Source: Gammaproteobacteria bacterium (GTDB lineage Bacteria > Pseudomonadota > Gammaproteobacteria > Pseudomonadales > Pseudohongiellaceae). From it: a stretch of DNA of 64,000 nucleotides. The DNA lies in NCBI GenBank assembly GCA_021773355.1, contig JAJFKE010000031.1, positions 62,001-126,000 of the forward strand. Direction: 5' to 3'. Of this stretch, positions 45,228-54,525 are shown in pieces (the stretch's first letter is position 1; each line of letters starts with the position of its first letter). The position numbers were made by a program, and so were the translations under genes. A model generated the notes under the pieces. It was given only the letters and a program-made list of their open reading frames with translations. It did no database searches and was not told the origin of the DNA.

Positions 45228-46147
45228 GGATTTGTCTGTCCTCGCTTTACAGAATGGCTAACATGCTCTTTTATGAATTCTGCCAGCAGCAAATATTCAT
45301 CACGGCGAGGATCGGATTTTCGCCAAGCCATGCCTATTTCTCTGGAGACATTTTCATTTGAAAAATACCTCACCTGCAGCTTGGTATCCCCTAGCACGTC
45401 AGCGTCGACGGAAATAGCGGGCAGCAGAGTGAGCCCTAGCCCATTGGCCACCATCTGCACCAATGTATGCAAACTGTTTCCCTGATACACCAAATTGGTA
45501 TCGCTAGTGTCCAGCTTGCAGGCTTCCAAAGCATGATCTCGAAGACAATGGCCCTCTTCTAACAGCAGTAGACTCTCGCCACGCAGCTGTTGCTGCTTTA
45601 CTTGCTGCAATTTTTCCAGGGCGTGACCGGGAGGCAAGCACAACAGGAACTCGTCCCTGAAAAGACTGACGGTTTCCATATCCGGCAAAGTATAGGGAAA
45701 CGCCAAGATAATAAGGTCAAGTTGCCCCTGTTGCAGTTGCTGTAGTAGTTGCGCACTCATCTCCTCTTTTAAAAACAACTTTAGCTTACTAAAACGCTTA
45801 CGTAGTTGTGAAAGAATCGACGGCAACAGGAATGGGCCAATAGTAGGAATGACACCGAGACGGAGATCGCCTGATAGGGGCGCCTCATGTGCGCGAGCGA
45901 TGCCGACGAAATCCTCGACATCCCCCAAAATAATGCGCGCCTGTGCCAATAGCTTTTCCCCTAAGGCAGTGATCAGCACTGCCTTCTTGTTGCGCTCGAA
46001 TATTTTCACGCCCAGCTGAGATTCTAATTCCTGAATAGCGGCACTGAGGGTGGATTGAGTGACATGACAGGCCAGGGCAGCCTTGCTGAAATGTCTATGC
46101 TCGGCCACAGCACAGAGGTATTTGAGCTGTTTAACGGAGGGATTCAT
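45224..46147 (-). CDS. oxyR: Hydrogen peroxide-sensing LysR-type regulator OxyR
   Basis: 307 aa from ATG 46147; a TTG two codons earlier is possible. The N-terminal LysR HTH (KQLKYLCAVAEHRHFSKAALACHVTQSTLSAAIQELE) is followed by the effector domain with GHCLRDHALEAC, where the two Cys (201 and 210) are spaced 9 apart as in E. coli OxyR C199 and C208, the disulfide switch. Divergent from rubrerythrin, likely a target. The metallophosphoesterase gene overlaps its end. Confidence 0.94.
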   Translation of the reverse strand: MNPSVKQLKYLCAVAEHRHFSKAALACHVTQSTLSAAIQELESQLGVKIFERNKKAVLITALGEKLLAQARIILGDVEDFVGIARAHEAPLSGDLRLGVIPTIGPFLLPSILSQLRKRFSKLKLFLKEEMSAQLLQQLQQGQLDLIILAFPYTLPDMETVSLFRDEFLLCLPPGHALEKLQQVKQQQLRGESLLLLEEGHCLRDHALEACKLDTSDTNLVYQGNSLHTLVQMVANGLGLTLLPAISVDADVLGDTKLQVRYFSNENVSREIGMAWRKSDPRRDEYLLLAEFIKEHVSHSVKRGQTNP

Positions 46148-46324
46148 GGCCAAAATAGTAATCGAAAAAAACGATCAAAGCATCAAAAAAAATCAATTAG
46201 ATTTGATATAAGAAATCACGTAAGGTGGTGAACATGCATTAATCATGGGCCTGCAGCTTGTGCAAGTATGGGGCAGCAGTGGGTCAGGAACCGCTAAATT
46301 AGTAAAACCACCAGGAGAAGCAAG
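46148..46324. promoter_or_regulatory. oxyR / rubrerythrin divergent control region
   Basis: 177 bases. Short GAT/ATC half-sites recur at about 10-base spacing between 46160 and 46220 (ATCG, CGATC, GCATC, ATCAATTAGAT, TTGATAT), the spacing expected for an OxyR tetramer. I infer an OxyR site. No single site matches the OxyR consensus perfectly. GGAGAAG precedes the rubrerythrin ATG. Confidence 0.35.
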
Positions 46325-46744
46325 ATGTCATTGAAGGGTTCAAAGACAGAAGAAAATTTAAAAGCAGCATTTGCTGGAGAATCACAGGCCAATCGCCGCT
46401 ATTTGTATTTTGCACAAAAAGCCGACGTAGAGGGTTATAACGATGTTTCTGCGCTGTTCCGTTCCACTGCTGAAGGTGAAACTGGCCACGCACACGGACA
46501 TTTGGAATATCTTGAAGAAGTTGGCGATCCGGCCACCGGACTTCCTATAGGCGGCACCGAAGACAATCTTAAGTCTGCTGTTGCTGGCGAAACACACGAA
46601 TACACCGACATGTACCCGGGTATGGCTAAAGATGCACGCGATGAAGGCTTCGATGAAATTGCTGACTGGATGGAAACTCTGGCAAAAGCCGAGCGTTCAC
46701 ATGCGAACCGCTTTCAAAAAGCTTTGGATGCACTTGACGACTAA
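46325..46744 (+). CDS. Rubrerythrin (di-iron domain only)
   Basis: 139 aa. The four-helix di-iron fold carries E-x-x-x-x-R pairs: FAGESQANRRY, ETGHAHGHLEYL, AGETHEYTDMYPGM, and AKAERSHANRF. The C-terminal rubredoxin domain of classical rubrerythrin is absent, so electrons must come from another protein, probably the Fe-S protein encoded next. It reduces hydrogen peroxide. CAGGAGAAG site upstream; divergent from oxyR. Confidence 0.93.
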   Translation: MSLKGSKTEENLKAAFAGESQANRRYLYFAQKADVEGYNDVSALFRSTAEGETGHAHGHLEYLEEVGDPATGLPIGGTEDNLKSAVAGETHEYTDMYPGMAKDARDEGFDEIADWMETLAKAERSHANRFQKALDALDD

Positions 46745-46760
46745 GTGTCTGTGACTGTCT

Positions 46761-46792
46761 AGGGTGCTGCCGTCACTCGGACGGAGCACTCT
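46761..46792 (+). other. Strong hairpin after rubrerythrin
   Basis: AGGGTGCTGCCGT (46761-46773) pairs with ACGGAGCACTCT (46781-46792) with one bulged G and a 7-base loop. No U run follows, so it may be an mRNA-stabilising or attenuating hairpin that raises rubrerythrin over the downstream genes, not a terminator. Confidence 0.5.
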
Positions 46793-46882
46793 AGACTCAG
46801 CATTTTAGCAAGTTGCATGCTAAACCCAGGCTTTGCAAAGCTTAGAATTGTTAAACCATAGTTGAAATTCTTCGGATCACTT

Positions 46883-48235
46883 ATGTCTGACCATAGTAGA
46901 GAGGGCGGTCTGGGCGCGCCTACCAGACACCCACTCAATCAAAACGGCCCCACCTTTTGGGACGAAAATGATCTAAATAAAGAACTAGAGCGCGTCTATG
47001 ATATCTGCCACGGTTGCAGACGTTGTGTCAGCCTGTGTAACGCCTTTCCTACCCTGTTTGATCTGGTCGATGAGAGCGAAACCATGGAAGTCGATGGTGT
47101 GGATGTCGCGGATTACAGCAAAGTAGTGGACCAGTGCTATCTCTGCGACCTCTGCTATCTCACTAAATGTCCCTATGTTCCTCCCCACGAATGGAATGTC
47201 GACTTTCCTCATTTAATGCTGAGGGCGAAGGCGGTAAAATTCAAAAAAGGTGAGAGTAAATTCAGAGACAACTTGATTACCAGCACCGATATGATTGGCA
47301 AAGTGGCCTCACAACCCATCATTAATTCGCTAGTGAATACCGCAAACAGTAACGGCACGCTGCGCGGTCTGCTTGACAAGACTTTAGGCATTCACAAGCA
47401 GGCCAAACTTCCGCACTACACTAAGCAGCCAGCACGAAAAAAACTTACTGCTCACATTTATGATCCATCGGTAGCAAACAGGGAATCGGGCGATGAAGTC
47501 GTAAACGAAGGCGAAAGAGTAACGCTTTTTACCACTTGTTATTGCAACTATAACGAGCCATCTATTGCAGACAGCGTGGTAAAAATCCTGGAGCACAATA
47601 ATGTCACGGTAAGTCTTGCCGCCAGAGAGCATTGCTGCGGTATGCCGAAACTTGAGTTAGGAGACCTGAAAACAGTGACCCAGCTTAAACAGAAAAATAT
47701 CGCAGCCCTGTATGAGATGGTGCAGGCCGGGAATGTCATAGTAGCTGCTGTGCCCTCCTGTGTTCTCATGTTCAAACAAGAACTCCCGCTCATGTTCCCG
47801 GAAGATGAAAAAGTAAAAGCTGTGGCTGCTGCTTTTTATGATCCCTTCGAGTACTTGCATAAATTACACAAACAAGGAAAATTTAATACCAAGTTCAGGA
47901 ATTCACTTGGCAAGGTAAGCTACCACGTTGCTTGTCATCAAAGAGTTCAGAACATTGGCCCCAAGACCAAGCAAATACTGGAGCTGATCGAAGAAACTGA
48001 TGTAAAAAACATCGAGCGCTGCTCTGGTCACGACGGCACCTATGGCGTGAAGTCAGAGACCTTCGAATTTGCGAACAAGATAGCGCGCCCTATCGTAAAA
48101 CAAATTAAAGACCAGGCACCTGATTATTACGGCAGTGATTGTCCCATCGCCGGCAAACACATCGAGAATAATCTAAACACTGAACAAAAAGCCATTCACC
48201 CGTTGGACCTACTGTGTCTGGCCTATGGTATCTGA
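46883..48235 (+). CDS. Fe-S protein with heterodisulfide reductase-type CCG domains
   Basis: 450 aa from ATG 46883; a TTG at 46862 is possible. Two ferredoxin-like clusters (CHGCRRCVSLCNAFP, CYLCDLCYLTKCPYVPP) at the N-terminus and CCG-type motifs (TTCYCNYNEP, REHCCGMPKLELGD, SYHVACHQRVQNIG, CSGHDGTYG) as in heterodisulfide reductase HdrB or glycolate oxidase GlcF. Known to be linked to rubrerythrin and DUF3501 genes; probably the electron donor to rubrerythrin. Confidence 0.88.
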   Translation: MSDHSREGGLGAPTRHPLNQNGPTFWDENDLNKELERVYDICHGCRRCVSLCNAFPTLFDLVDESETMEVDGVDVADYSKVVDQCYLCDLCYLTKCPYVPPHEWNVDFPHLMLRAKAVKFKKGESKFRDNLITSTDMIGKVASQPIINSLVNTANSNGTLRGLLDKTLGIHKQAKLPHYTKQPARKKLTAHIYDPSVANRESGDEVVNEGERVTLFTTCYCNYNEPSIADSVVKILEHNNVTVSLAAREHCCGMPKLELGDLKTVTQLKQKNIAALYEMVQAGNVIVAAVPSCVLMFKQELPLMFPEDEKVKAVAAAFYDPFEYLHKLHKQGKFNTKFRNSLGKVSYHVACHQRVQNIGPKTKQILELIEETDVKNIERCSGHDGTYGVKSETFEFANKIARPIVKQIKDQAPDYYGSDCPIAGKHIENNLNTEQKAIHPLDLLCLAYGI

Positions 48236-48268
48236 GCAAGCAAACTTCAAGTTTAGGAACACTAGCGC

Positions 48269-48853
48269 ATGAAAAAACTCAGCATCGACGATCTGATGAG
48301 CATCGAAGCCTATAGCGAACAGCGTCCAGTTATAAGACAGGCAATCATGGAGCACAAAAAGACCAGGCGACTCCCCCTGGGGCCTAACGCCATGCTACAT
48401 TTCGAAGACTACATGGTAATGCGTTATCAGGTGTTGGAACTTATTCGTGTGGAAAAAATTAGCGCTGAAGCCGATCTACTGGAAGAACTGGCAGCTTACA
48501 ATCCACTGATACCAGACGGCAAGAATCTAAAAGTTACTTTCATGCTGGAATATCCAAACGAGGAGGAACGTAAGGTTCGTCTGTCACAATTAATTGGCAT
48601 AGAGGAACTCATTTCCATTCAAATCAATGGATTCGACCCCGTTTACCCCATTGCCAACGAAGACTTGCCTCGCTCCACCGACGAAAAAACGTCTTCTGTG
48701 CACTTCCTGCGTTTCGAATTCAGTGAGGAAATGATCGATGCAGCGAAACAAGGCGCCACATGGATCGTGCGTAGTGAGCATCAGAACTACCAATACAGCA
48801 CAGACACAGTGCCCACCGAGGTCAGCAATTCTCTGCTGCGTGACTTCGACTAA
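48269..48853 (+). CDS. DUF3501 family protein
   Basis: 194 aa, soluble. KLSIDDLMSIEAYSEQRPVIRQAIMEHKKTRRLPLGPNAMLHFEDYMVMRYQVLELIRVEKI is the signature N-terminal half of DUF3501. Members follow the Fe-S protein in rubrerythrin clusters in many proteobacteria, so it belongs to the same peroxide defence unit; its biochemical role is unknown. 33 bases after the Fe-S gene. Confidence 0.9.
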   Translation: MKKLSIDDLMSIEAYSEQRPVIRQAIMEHKKTRRLPLGPNAMLHFEDYMVMRYQVLELIRVEKISAEADLLEELAAYNPLIPDGKNLKVTFMLEYPNEEERKVRLSQLIGIEELISIQINGFDPVYPIANEDLPRSTDEKTSSVHFLRFEFSEEMIDAAKQGATWIVRSEHQNYQYSTDTVPTEVSNSLLRDFD

Positions 48854-49035
48854 CACAGCCTTGCTTTTTCTCAGTCCTCCTTAAGCTCTGTTTAGTTGTT
48901 GCTATTCCGCCTTTCCGGTACCATCGAGACCCATTCGAGCAATAGTTCGGTAACAGCGAATTGCTGCAGGAAAACGGGCGCAAAATTTCAACAAGTTCAT
49001 CTCTAAAAATACAGAGAAATACCAAGGAATTCGAA

Positions 49036-50292
49036 ATGATACTAAATAGGTTTCCCCGCAACATTGTATGTCTTGTCGCTGCAGCCTGCCTCAGCAGTAC
49101 TGCCACCGCTGACCACCATGGTAGCGGTCATGCGAGCTCGATCAAGATGATCGATTCAAACAGCCTCGGCATAGACCAATCCGAAATCCAAAGCATACGC
49201 GAAAAAATGCGGGCCGCTGTCGATGGCGGCTTCGTATCTGGCAATATTATCCTGGTTGGTAACAACGAGGGCGTGGGGGTTTTGGAAACCGTTGGTACAC
49301 AAGGGCCAAATCAAAGCACAGAAATGAATGAGCAAACCATTTTCCGAATTTACTCCATGACCAAACCAATTGTCAGCGTCGCAACCATGAGCATGGTCGA
49401 AGATGGACTGATCGCAGTCAAAGACCCTGTTTCGAAGTACATTCCCGAATTCGCAAACATGAAAGTGATCAACGAAGAAACTGGTGATATTACTCCAGCG
49501 CAGAACGAGATGACCGTACAGGATTTGTTAACCCATGAATCGGGATTAATCTACGGCATATTTGATCCAGAAAGTGAATTAGGTCGTCAGTATTTTGCAG
49601 CGGGCTCTCTAAGGTTTGATATCACCGCGCTTGAATTAGCACAAAACCTGACCGCACTTCCCTTACGCTTCGAGCCCGGTACTAAGTGGAATTATTCACG
49701 CTCAACAGATGTACTCGGCGCCGTAATCGAAGTGGCTGCAGGCAAGTCGCTGGACGTTCTCTTGAAGGAAAGAATTTTCGATCCTCTGGGAATGGATGAA
49801 ACTACTTTTTATGTAGAGGCGTCCAAGGCCGATCGCATCGCCAATCCAATTCACGGGGACATGGCTGACCCGCTGGACGTGCAACCCATGCTTTCAGGTG
49901 GTGGCGGTCTTCACTCCACAACAGAAGATTATGTGCGCTTTGCCAATATGCTTCTAAACGGTGGCGAGTACAACGGCGCGCGTATTATCGAAGAATCGAC
50001 GCTGGACGCAATGCAGCAGAAATTTATCGGCGACGATGTAAATCGAGAAGCATTTTTCTTTGGTCCAACTGGCGATTGGGGATTGGGATTTCACCTGCAA
50101 CCGATACCAGGAGCTGATAACGAAGGCCCTTTTAATTTCGGTTGGCAAGGTGTTGGCGGCACCGTGTTTATAGTAGACCCGGTCAATGATTTCTTTATGC
50201 TATACATGGCACAGGTTCGAGGCGGCCCAAGCGGCGCACCTATGGACCTAACTCAGTCACAACGAGTTGTTTATGAGGCAATGCTGGACTAA
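49036..50292 (+). CDS. Secreted serine hydrolase (beta-lactamase family)
   Basis: 418 aa from ATG 49036 with AAGGA upstream; signal peptide to about TATADHH. The nucleophile motif is SMTK in FRIYSMTKPIVSVATM; YSRSTDVLGAVIEVAAGKSL carries the Tyr, and GWQGVGGTVFIVDP the third motif. Typical of class C-like esterases of PF00144. Followed by a strong terminator. Confidence 0.88.
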   Translation: MILNRFPRNIVCLVAAACLSSTATADHHGSGHASSIKMIDSNSLGIDQSEIQSIREKMRAAVDGGFVSGNIILVGNNEGVGVLETVGTQGPNQSTEMNEQTIFRIYSMTKPIVSVATMSMVEDGLIAVKDPVSKYIPEFANMKVINEETGDITPAQNEMTVQDLLTHESGLIYGIFDPESELGRQYFAAGSLRFDITALELAQNLTALPLRFEPGTKWNYSRSTDVLGAVIEVAAGKSLDVLLKERIFDPLGMDETTFYVEASKADRIANPIHGDMADPLDVQPMLSGGGGLHSTTEDYVRFANMLLNGGEYNGARIIEESTLDAMQQKFIGDDVNREAFFFGPTGDWGLGFHLQPIPGADNEGPFNFGWQGVGGTVFIVDPVNDFFMLYMAQVRGGPSGAPMDLTQSQRVVYEAMLD

Positions 50293-50311
50293 GACCCAGC
50301 CTTAAGAACGC

Positions 50312-50356
50312 AAAAGGTCAGCCAGAGTTTTTAGAAATGAGGACTGACCTTTTTTT
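50312..50356 (+). terminator. Rho-independent terminator
   Basis: AAAGGTCAG (50313-50321) pairs with CTGACCTTT (50344-50352) around a loop, followed by seven T (50350-50356). It lies 20 bases after the serine hydrolase stop. The A-rich left arm would also serve the convergent pspF transcript. Confidence 0.85.
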
Positions 50357-50398
50357 CGACTAAAAATTGTCACACTAAAGCAATTAAGCCCGAGCCGA

Positions 50399-51427
50399 CT
50401 AGCTAAGCAAATCGTATTTGCGTAAATATCCGCGAAGCTGGTGATAACTAAGATTCAGAAATTCAGCCGCCTTCTTTTGATTGAACTGATTCTGTTCCAA
50501 CGCCTGATTTAGCAAATTGATCTCAAACTGTTGCACTTCATTTTTGAAATCAAAGGAATCTGCGCTGGATAGATCAGGAGTAGTGGGTCCAATTTTCCCA
50601 GCCGACAGGGTCAGTTCATCGCTAGCTGCCTGAGCACTGGCGCGTAATCGATAGGGAGATTCGAAGGGATTAAATACCAAGCGAGTGATATGACCCTCGC
50701 CGTTTTGATAGACGGCTCTTTCTATCACATTTTTCAGTTCACGGATGTTTCCCGGCCAGGAATATTTAGCAAGCGCTTTTTCGACCTTATCGGAAAACCC
50801 GGCAAAAAATTCTCCGCCAATCTCCTTCACCATGCCGACGGCGAAGTGCTCTGCCAGTATCAATATGTCTTCCGCACGCTCTCTTAGTGGTGGCAGAGTA
50901 ACTACGTCGAAAGCGAGACGGTCTAAAAGGTCTTCGCGGAAGCGACCCTGACGTGCCAAATCCGGTAAATCTTCATTGGTCGCCGCCACGATGCGCACAT
51001 CCACCGAGAGCGTTTCGTTTCCTCCTAAGCGTTCGAACTCGCCGTATTCAATTACCCGTAATATTTTTTCCTGTACTGCCATGGCGGTGTTGGCCAATTC
51101 ATCGAGAAATAAGGTTCCACCGTCGGCACGCTCGAAATATCCCTTACGCTGTTTGCTGGCACCTGTGTAGGCACCGGCTTCATGACCAAATAACTGTGCT
51201 TCCAATAAAGTCTCACTCATTGCCGCACAATTGATCTTAAGAAAGGTCTGTTCCCAACGTTGAGACAGATAATGCAACCTGGCGGCCACCAGTTCTTTGC
51301 CCGTGCCACGCTCGCCAACGAACAGCACAGGCTTGTTTAATGGGGCCACATGGGAGATATGTTCCTGCATTTCCAGAAAACTGGCGGATTCGCCAATCAT
51401 TCGCGGTGCTGAGGTCTGATCGCGCAT
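50399..51427 (-). CDS. pspF: Sigma-54 activator of the phage-shock operon, PspF
   Basis: 342 aa. A AAA+ domain without an N-terminal sensor domain: Walker A GERGTGKE (38-45), sigma-54 loop GAYTGA (85-90, where E. coli has GAFTGA), Walker B GGTLFLDE, LRVIEYGEFERLGG and a C-terminal Fis-like HTH (NQKKAAEFLNLSYHQLRGYLRKYDLL). PspA normally inhibits it. Divergent from pspA, whose sigma-54 promoter lies between. Confidence 0.95.
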   Translation of the reverse strand: MRDQTSAPRMIGESASFLEMQEHISHVAPLNKPVLFVGERGTGKELVAARLHYLSQRWEQTFLKINCAAMSETLLEAQLFGHEAGAYTGASKQRKGYFERADGGTLFLDELANTAMAVQEKILRVIEYGEFERLGGNETLSVDVRIVAATNEDLPDLARQGRFREDLLDRLAFDVVTLPPLRERAEDILILAEHFAVGMVKEIGGEFFAGFSDKVEKALAKYSWPGNIRELKNVIERAVYQNGEGHITRLVFNPFESPYRLRASAQAASDELTLSAGKIGPTTPDLSSADSFDFKNEVQQFEINLLNQALEQNQFNQKKAAEFLNLSYHQLRGYLRKYDLLS

Positions 51428-51632
51428 ACTAAACCAATAAATTCAATGACTTAAGTTTGCTCAGCTGTTCCATCCATGGCGCTTGTTGATCATCGGCTTG
51501 AACGGTTAGCTAAATTCGATATCGATAGTGAAAATTACCACTAGTTGCGTTATTTAGCTATCGCGAAAGAGATTAAGCCAACTTTACGATTTTTAATCAA
51601 TAAATATCAATAGCTTAGAATTTCCCGATTGT

Positions 51633-51648
51633 TGGCACGCATTCTGCT
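51633..51648 (+). promoter_or_regulatory. Sigma-54 promoter of pspABC
   Basis: TGGCAC (51633-51638), then five bases, then CTGCT with the -12 GC (51646-51647); consensus TGGCAC-N5-TTGCW. The transcription start should be about 51660, 55 bases before pspA. PspF sites should lie upstream, in the pspF-pspA interval. Confidence 0.88.
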
Positions 51649-51713
51649 CTCTAGTTAGTAAGCCAAGCTTTTGTGTGGCATCAGTGACTAACGGTACATT
51701 CGAGGTATCAGCA

Positions 51714-52373
51714 ATGAGTATATTTAATAGACTATCCGACATTATCAATTCCAATATTAGTTCGCTGCTGGACAAGGCGGAAAATCCGGAAAAGATGATA
51801 CGCATGGTTATTCAGGAGATGGAAGAAACCCTGGTTGAGGTTCGTAGCGGCACCGCCAAGGTTATCGCTGAGAAGAAAACCCTGACCCGTCGTGCCGAGC
51901 AATTAAAGAAGCAGGCACTGGACTGGGAAAGCAAAGCTGAGCTCGCTCTTTCCAAGGGGCGTGAAGACTTGGCAAAATCCGCACTTATGGAGAAATCCAA
52001 TATCAACTCAAGTGTAGAGATTACTGTAAAGGATCTACATAAACTGGACCAGACTCTTGATAAACTTAGTGTTGAAATTGAAGCATTACAAGCAAAGCTC
52101 AATGATGCACGTGCTCGCCAGAAGACGATTGTCATGCGAACGACGGCCACTGAGTCTCGGCTGCATGTAAATAGACAGCTACACAGTTATTCTATTGACA
52201 ATGCCATGGACAAATTTGAGTATTACGAGAAGAAAATCGACCAGATGGAAGGTCAGATGGATAGTATTCACATTGAGCAACGCGGCTTAAAGAGTGAATT
52301 CGACGAACTGGAAAGACAAGAATCCATTGACCAAGAACTGGAAGAATTAAAAAACAAACTTAAAGATCAATAG
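51714..52373 (+). CDS. pspA: Phage shock protein A
   Basis: 219 aa, entirely coiled coil. MSIFNRLSDIINSNISSLLDKAENPEKMIRMVIQEMEETLVEVRS is the N-terminal amphipathic region that binds stressed membranes and PspF. The rest forms the ESCRT-III-like helical hairpin. ATG 51714 with GAGG 8 bases upstream; stops at TAG 10 bases before pspB. Confidence 0.97.
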   Translation: MSIFNRLSDIINSNISSLLDKAENPEKMIRMVIQEMEETLVEVRSGTAKVIAEKKTLTRRAEQLKKQALDWESKAELALSKGREDLAKSALMEKSNINSSVEITVKDLHKLDQTLDKLSVEIEALQAKLNDARARQKTIVMRTTATESRLHVNRQLHSYSIDNAMDKFEYYEKKIDQMEGQMDSIHIEQRGLKSEFDELERQESIDQELEELKNKLKDQ

Positions 52374-52382
52374 GCTTTCACG

Positions 52383-52622
52383 ATGGGCATATTAGAGTTC
52401 GTTACTTCAATAGTGGCCATGGTACTCGGTGCCATTACGCTTTGGATATTTCTACTAAGAAAAGGTAGGCGTAGTGTACGTATCGAACCAGATGGTAAAT
52501 ACAATATGGGCGAATTATCAGCCATGGCTGAATCTCTGAAGGAGCGTATCGACATACTCGAATCGATACTAGACGCCGAAGTCCCAGATTGGAGAGAACA
52601 GAATGAAAACGGGCACGAGTAG
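52383..52622 (+). CDS. pspB: Phage shock protein B
   Basis: 79 aa. One membrane helix (VTSIVAMVLGAITLWIFLL) then a basic and coiled-coil tail (MGELSAMAESLKERIDILESILD). PspB and PspC sense envelope stress and recruit PspA. Its end overlaps pspC by 20 bases. Confidence 0.92.
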   Translation: MGILEFVTSIVAMVLGAITLWIFLLRKGRRSVRIEPDGKYNMGELSAMAESLKERIDILESILDAEVPDWREQNENGHE

Positions 52623-53385
52623 GCTACGACTGAATCGAAAGAATGCGCGCTGGTTGGGAGTCTGCGCCGGCATAGCCGATTGGCTGGATGTTCCTACCGT
52701 GTTGGTCAGAATCATCTTCGTTGTTTGCGTAGTGTCTTGGCCTACACTGATAGTCGGCTACTTCCTGCTATATTTCTGTCTCGATAAAGATATTACGCCT
52801 GACAAGATGCGGAATTATTTCAGAAACGCCAGTACTGCCGAGCATTTTAGGGAGTTGGATTACCGCAAACCCATTTATAGAAATGAGCGTAACAAGCGAA
52901 TCGCTGGTGTCTGTAGTGGTATTGCCGATTACTTTGAAGTTAGCGCATTCGCTGTAAGAGCGGTTACTCTATTTTCACTCTTTCTATTCGGTCCATTCAC
53001 ATTCTGGGCTTACATCATCTGTATCTTCGTATTCGAACCCGACCCCCATGTTACACCTGGTCGTCGGCATGAGAAGAGAGCGCAGCGCCGACAGCGCAGG
53101 GAAGAAAGACGCGCTAGAAGAAAGCAGCGCAAGAGTTATGTGAACGAGGAATATCAGCAATTCGCTGATGATAATGATAATTCAGCCTATGCCGAAGCCA
53201 GCGCATCCTTCTATGAAGAAGCGGCAGAGGCGCCTCCTACGCAGGGCGACGAGCAAGCAGGCACAAAATATTCTCGCGAAAAATGCACAGAAATATACAA
53301 CTCCCTGGAATTACGCTTGCGAGAAATTGAAGCCTATATGACCTCCAAGAGATTTCGACTGCATTGTGAGATCAATCGAATCTAG
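52603..53385 (+). CDS. pspC: PspC with two PspC domains
   Basis: 260 aa, about twice the E. coli length. Domain 1 at about 10-65 (NARWLGVCAGIADWLDVPTVLVRIIFV) and domain 2 at about 94-147 (NKRIAGVCSGIADYFEVSAFAVRAVTLF), each with its membrane helix, then a highly basic stretch (RRHEKRAQRRQRREERRARR) and a coiled C-terminus. ATG 52603 with GGAG; overlaps pspB. Confidence 0.93.
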   Translation: MKTGTSRLRLNRKNARWLGVCAGIADWLDVPTVLVRIIFVVCVVSWPTLIVGYFLLYFCLDKDITPDKMRNYFRNASTAEHFRELDYRKPIYRNERNKRIAGVCSGIADYFEVSAFAVRAVTLFSLFLFGPFTFWAYIICIFVFEPDPHVTPGRRHEKRAQRRQRREERRARRKQRKSYVNEEYQQFADDNDNSAYAEASASFYEEAAEAPPTQGDEQAGTKYSREKCTEIYNSLELRLREIEAYMTSKRFRLHCEINRI

Positions 53386-53524
53386 GCGACGCAGCTTGTA
53401 TTTCGTCAGCGGTTTTCCCCAGCGCCTTAAAGCAGTACACTAACACCATAGATTCGAGCGAAGAGACCCTAAACTAATAGTTGTTAGCCGAGGATTTTTC
53501 CGCAGTACATCACCGGTGTGAATA

Positions 53525-54112
53525 ATGAAGTTTTGCCATCAATGTGCAGGTTCTCTGGTCCTTCGTATACCCGAAGGCGATGATAAACCACGTCACTGTT
53601 GTACCGAATGCGATAGCATTTATTACCTAAACCCAAAAAATGTAGTAGGCACACTGCCTTTCTACGGTAAAAAAGTATTGCTTTGCAAGAGAGCCATACA
53701 ACCCAGAATGGGAAAATGGACACTGCCGGCCGGGTTTATGGAAAACGGGGAATCCAGTCTCAATGGGGCCATACGTGAGACCACCGAGGAGGCTGGCGCA
53801 TCTGTGTTGGTGCGCAGTGATAGTCTGTACACATTGTTTAATCTGCCATCGATCAATCAAGTATATATGTTCTTCAGGGCCGAATTGGCCAACCTTGATT
53901 TTGCGGCAGGAGTTGAATCGGACGAAGTGGCTCTATTTAGCGAACAAGAAATCCCCTGGCAGGAAATTGCTTTTCCTGTGGTTAAAAGCACGCTGGAACA
54001 TTACTTCGAAGATTTAAGAAAACAACAGTTCCCGGTAAGAATGTTCGACGTGCACCATGAGGAAGACAGAAAAATTACAACTCATCTGATCAGCGAGAGT
54101 AATCCAGGCTGA
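53525..54112 (+). CDS. Nudix hydrolase with N-terminal zinc ribbon
   Basis: 195 aa. Zinc ribbon with C4, C7, C26, C29 and the Nudix box G-x5-E-x7-REUxEExGU at 70-92 (GFMENGESSLNGAIRETTEEAG). NADH pyrophosphatase NudC-type architecture but shorter; it could hydrolyse NADH or ADP-ribose-like nucleotides. Follows pspC by 139 bases. Confidence 0.9.
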   Translation: MKFCHQCAGSLVLRIPEGDDKPRHCCTECDSIYYLNPKNVVGTLPFYGKKVLLCKRAIQPRMGKWTLPAGFMENGESSLNGAIRETTEEAGASVLVRSDSLYTLFNLPSINQVYMFFRAELANLDFAAGVESDEVALFSEQEIPWQEIAFPVVKSTLEHYFEDLRKQQFPVRMFDVHHEEDRKITTHLISESNPG

Positions 54113-54146
54113 ATTTAGTCTTACTATTTAGTCGAAACTCTCTGTT

Positions 54147-54476
54147 TTAGTCGATACTCTCTGTTCGAATGACCGAGTATGCCACTTCCTCATAAGGGTG
54201 GGATTCTTTCATTGCTTGGACAGCGGACGCAAGCAACTCCTCGGTGCAGACCATTTCTACTTTGTACTCAATCACGGTTTCCAGCTTGTCATGTTCACCC
54301 ACGAAGGGTTCACTGCCTGCCCCGGGCCGAAACTGCCCCCTGCCCAAGGTTTGCCAGGCACAGCTATCATAATCTCCAACTTTTCCTGCACCGGCTGCAA
54401 ACATAGCCTGCTTAACATCCTCTAGATGGGATTCCGGTACATAGAATTCAATTTTCAACAAACGAGCACTGTTCAT
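54147..54476 (-). CDS. NIF3-like / CutA-like small protein
   Basis: 109 aa from ATG 54476 (MNSARLLKIEFYVPESHLEDVKQAMFAAGAGKVGDYDSCAW). Matches the NGG1p-interacting-factor NIF3-related C-terminal domain protein; the fold is ferredoxin-like (HPYEEVAYSV). Often next to purine genes; function unknown. Starts 50 bases after the purL stop; a longer frame into purL is unlikely. Confidence 0.82.
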   Translation of the reverse strand: MNSARLLKIEFYVPESHLEDVKQAMFAAGAGKVGDYDSCAWQTLGRGQFRPGAGSEPFVGEHDKLETVIEYKVEMVCTEELLASAVQAMKESHPYEEVAYSVIRTESID

Positions 54477-54525
54477 TCTTATAGCCCAGCGATAAGAATC
54501 GCATCCAGAGTGACAGCAATTATTC

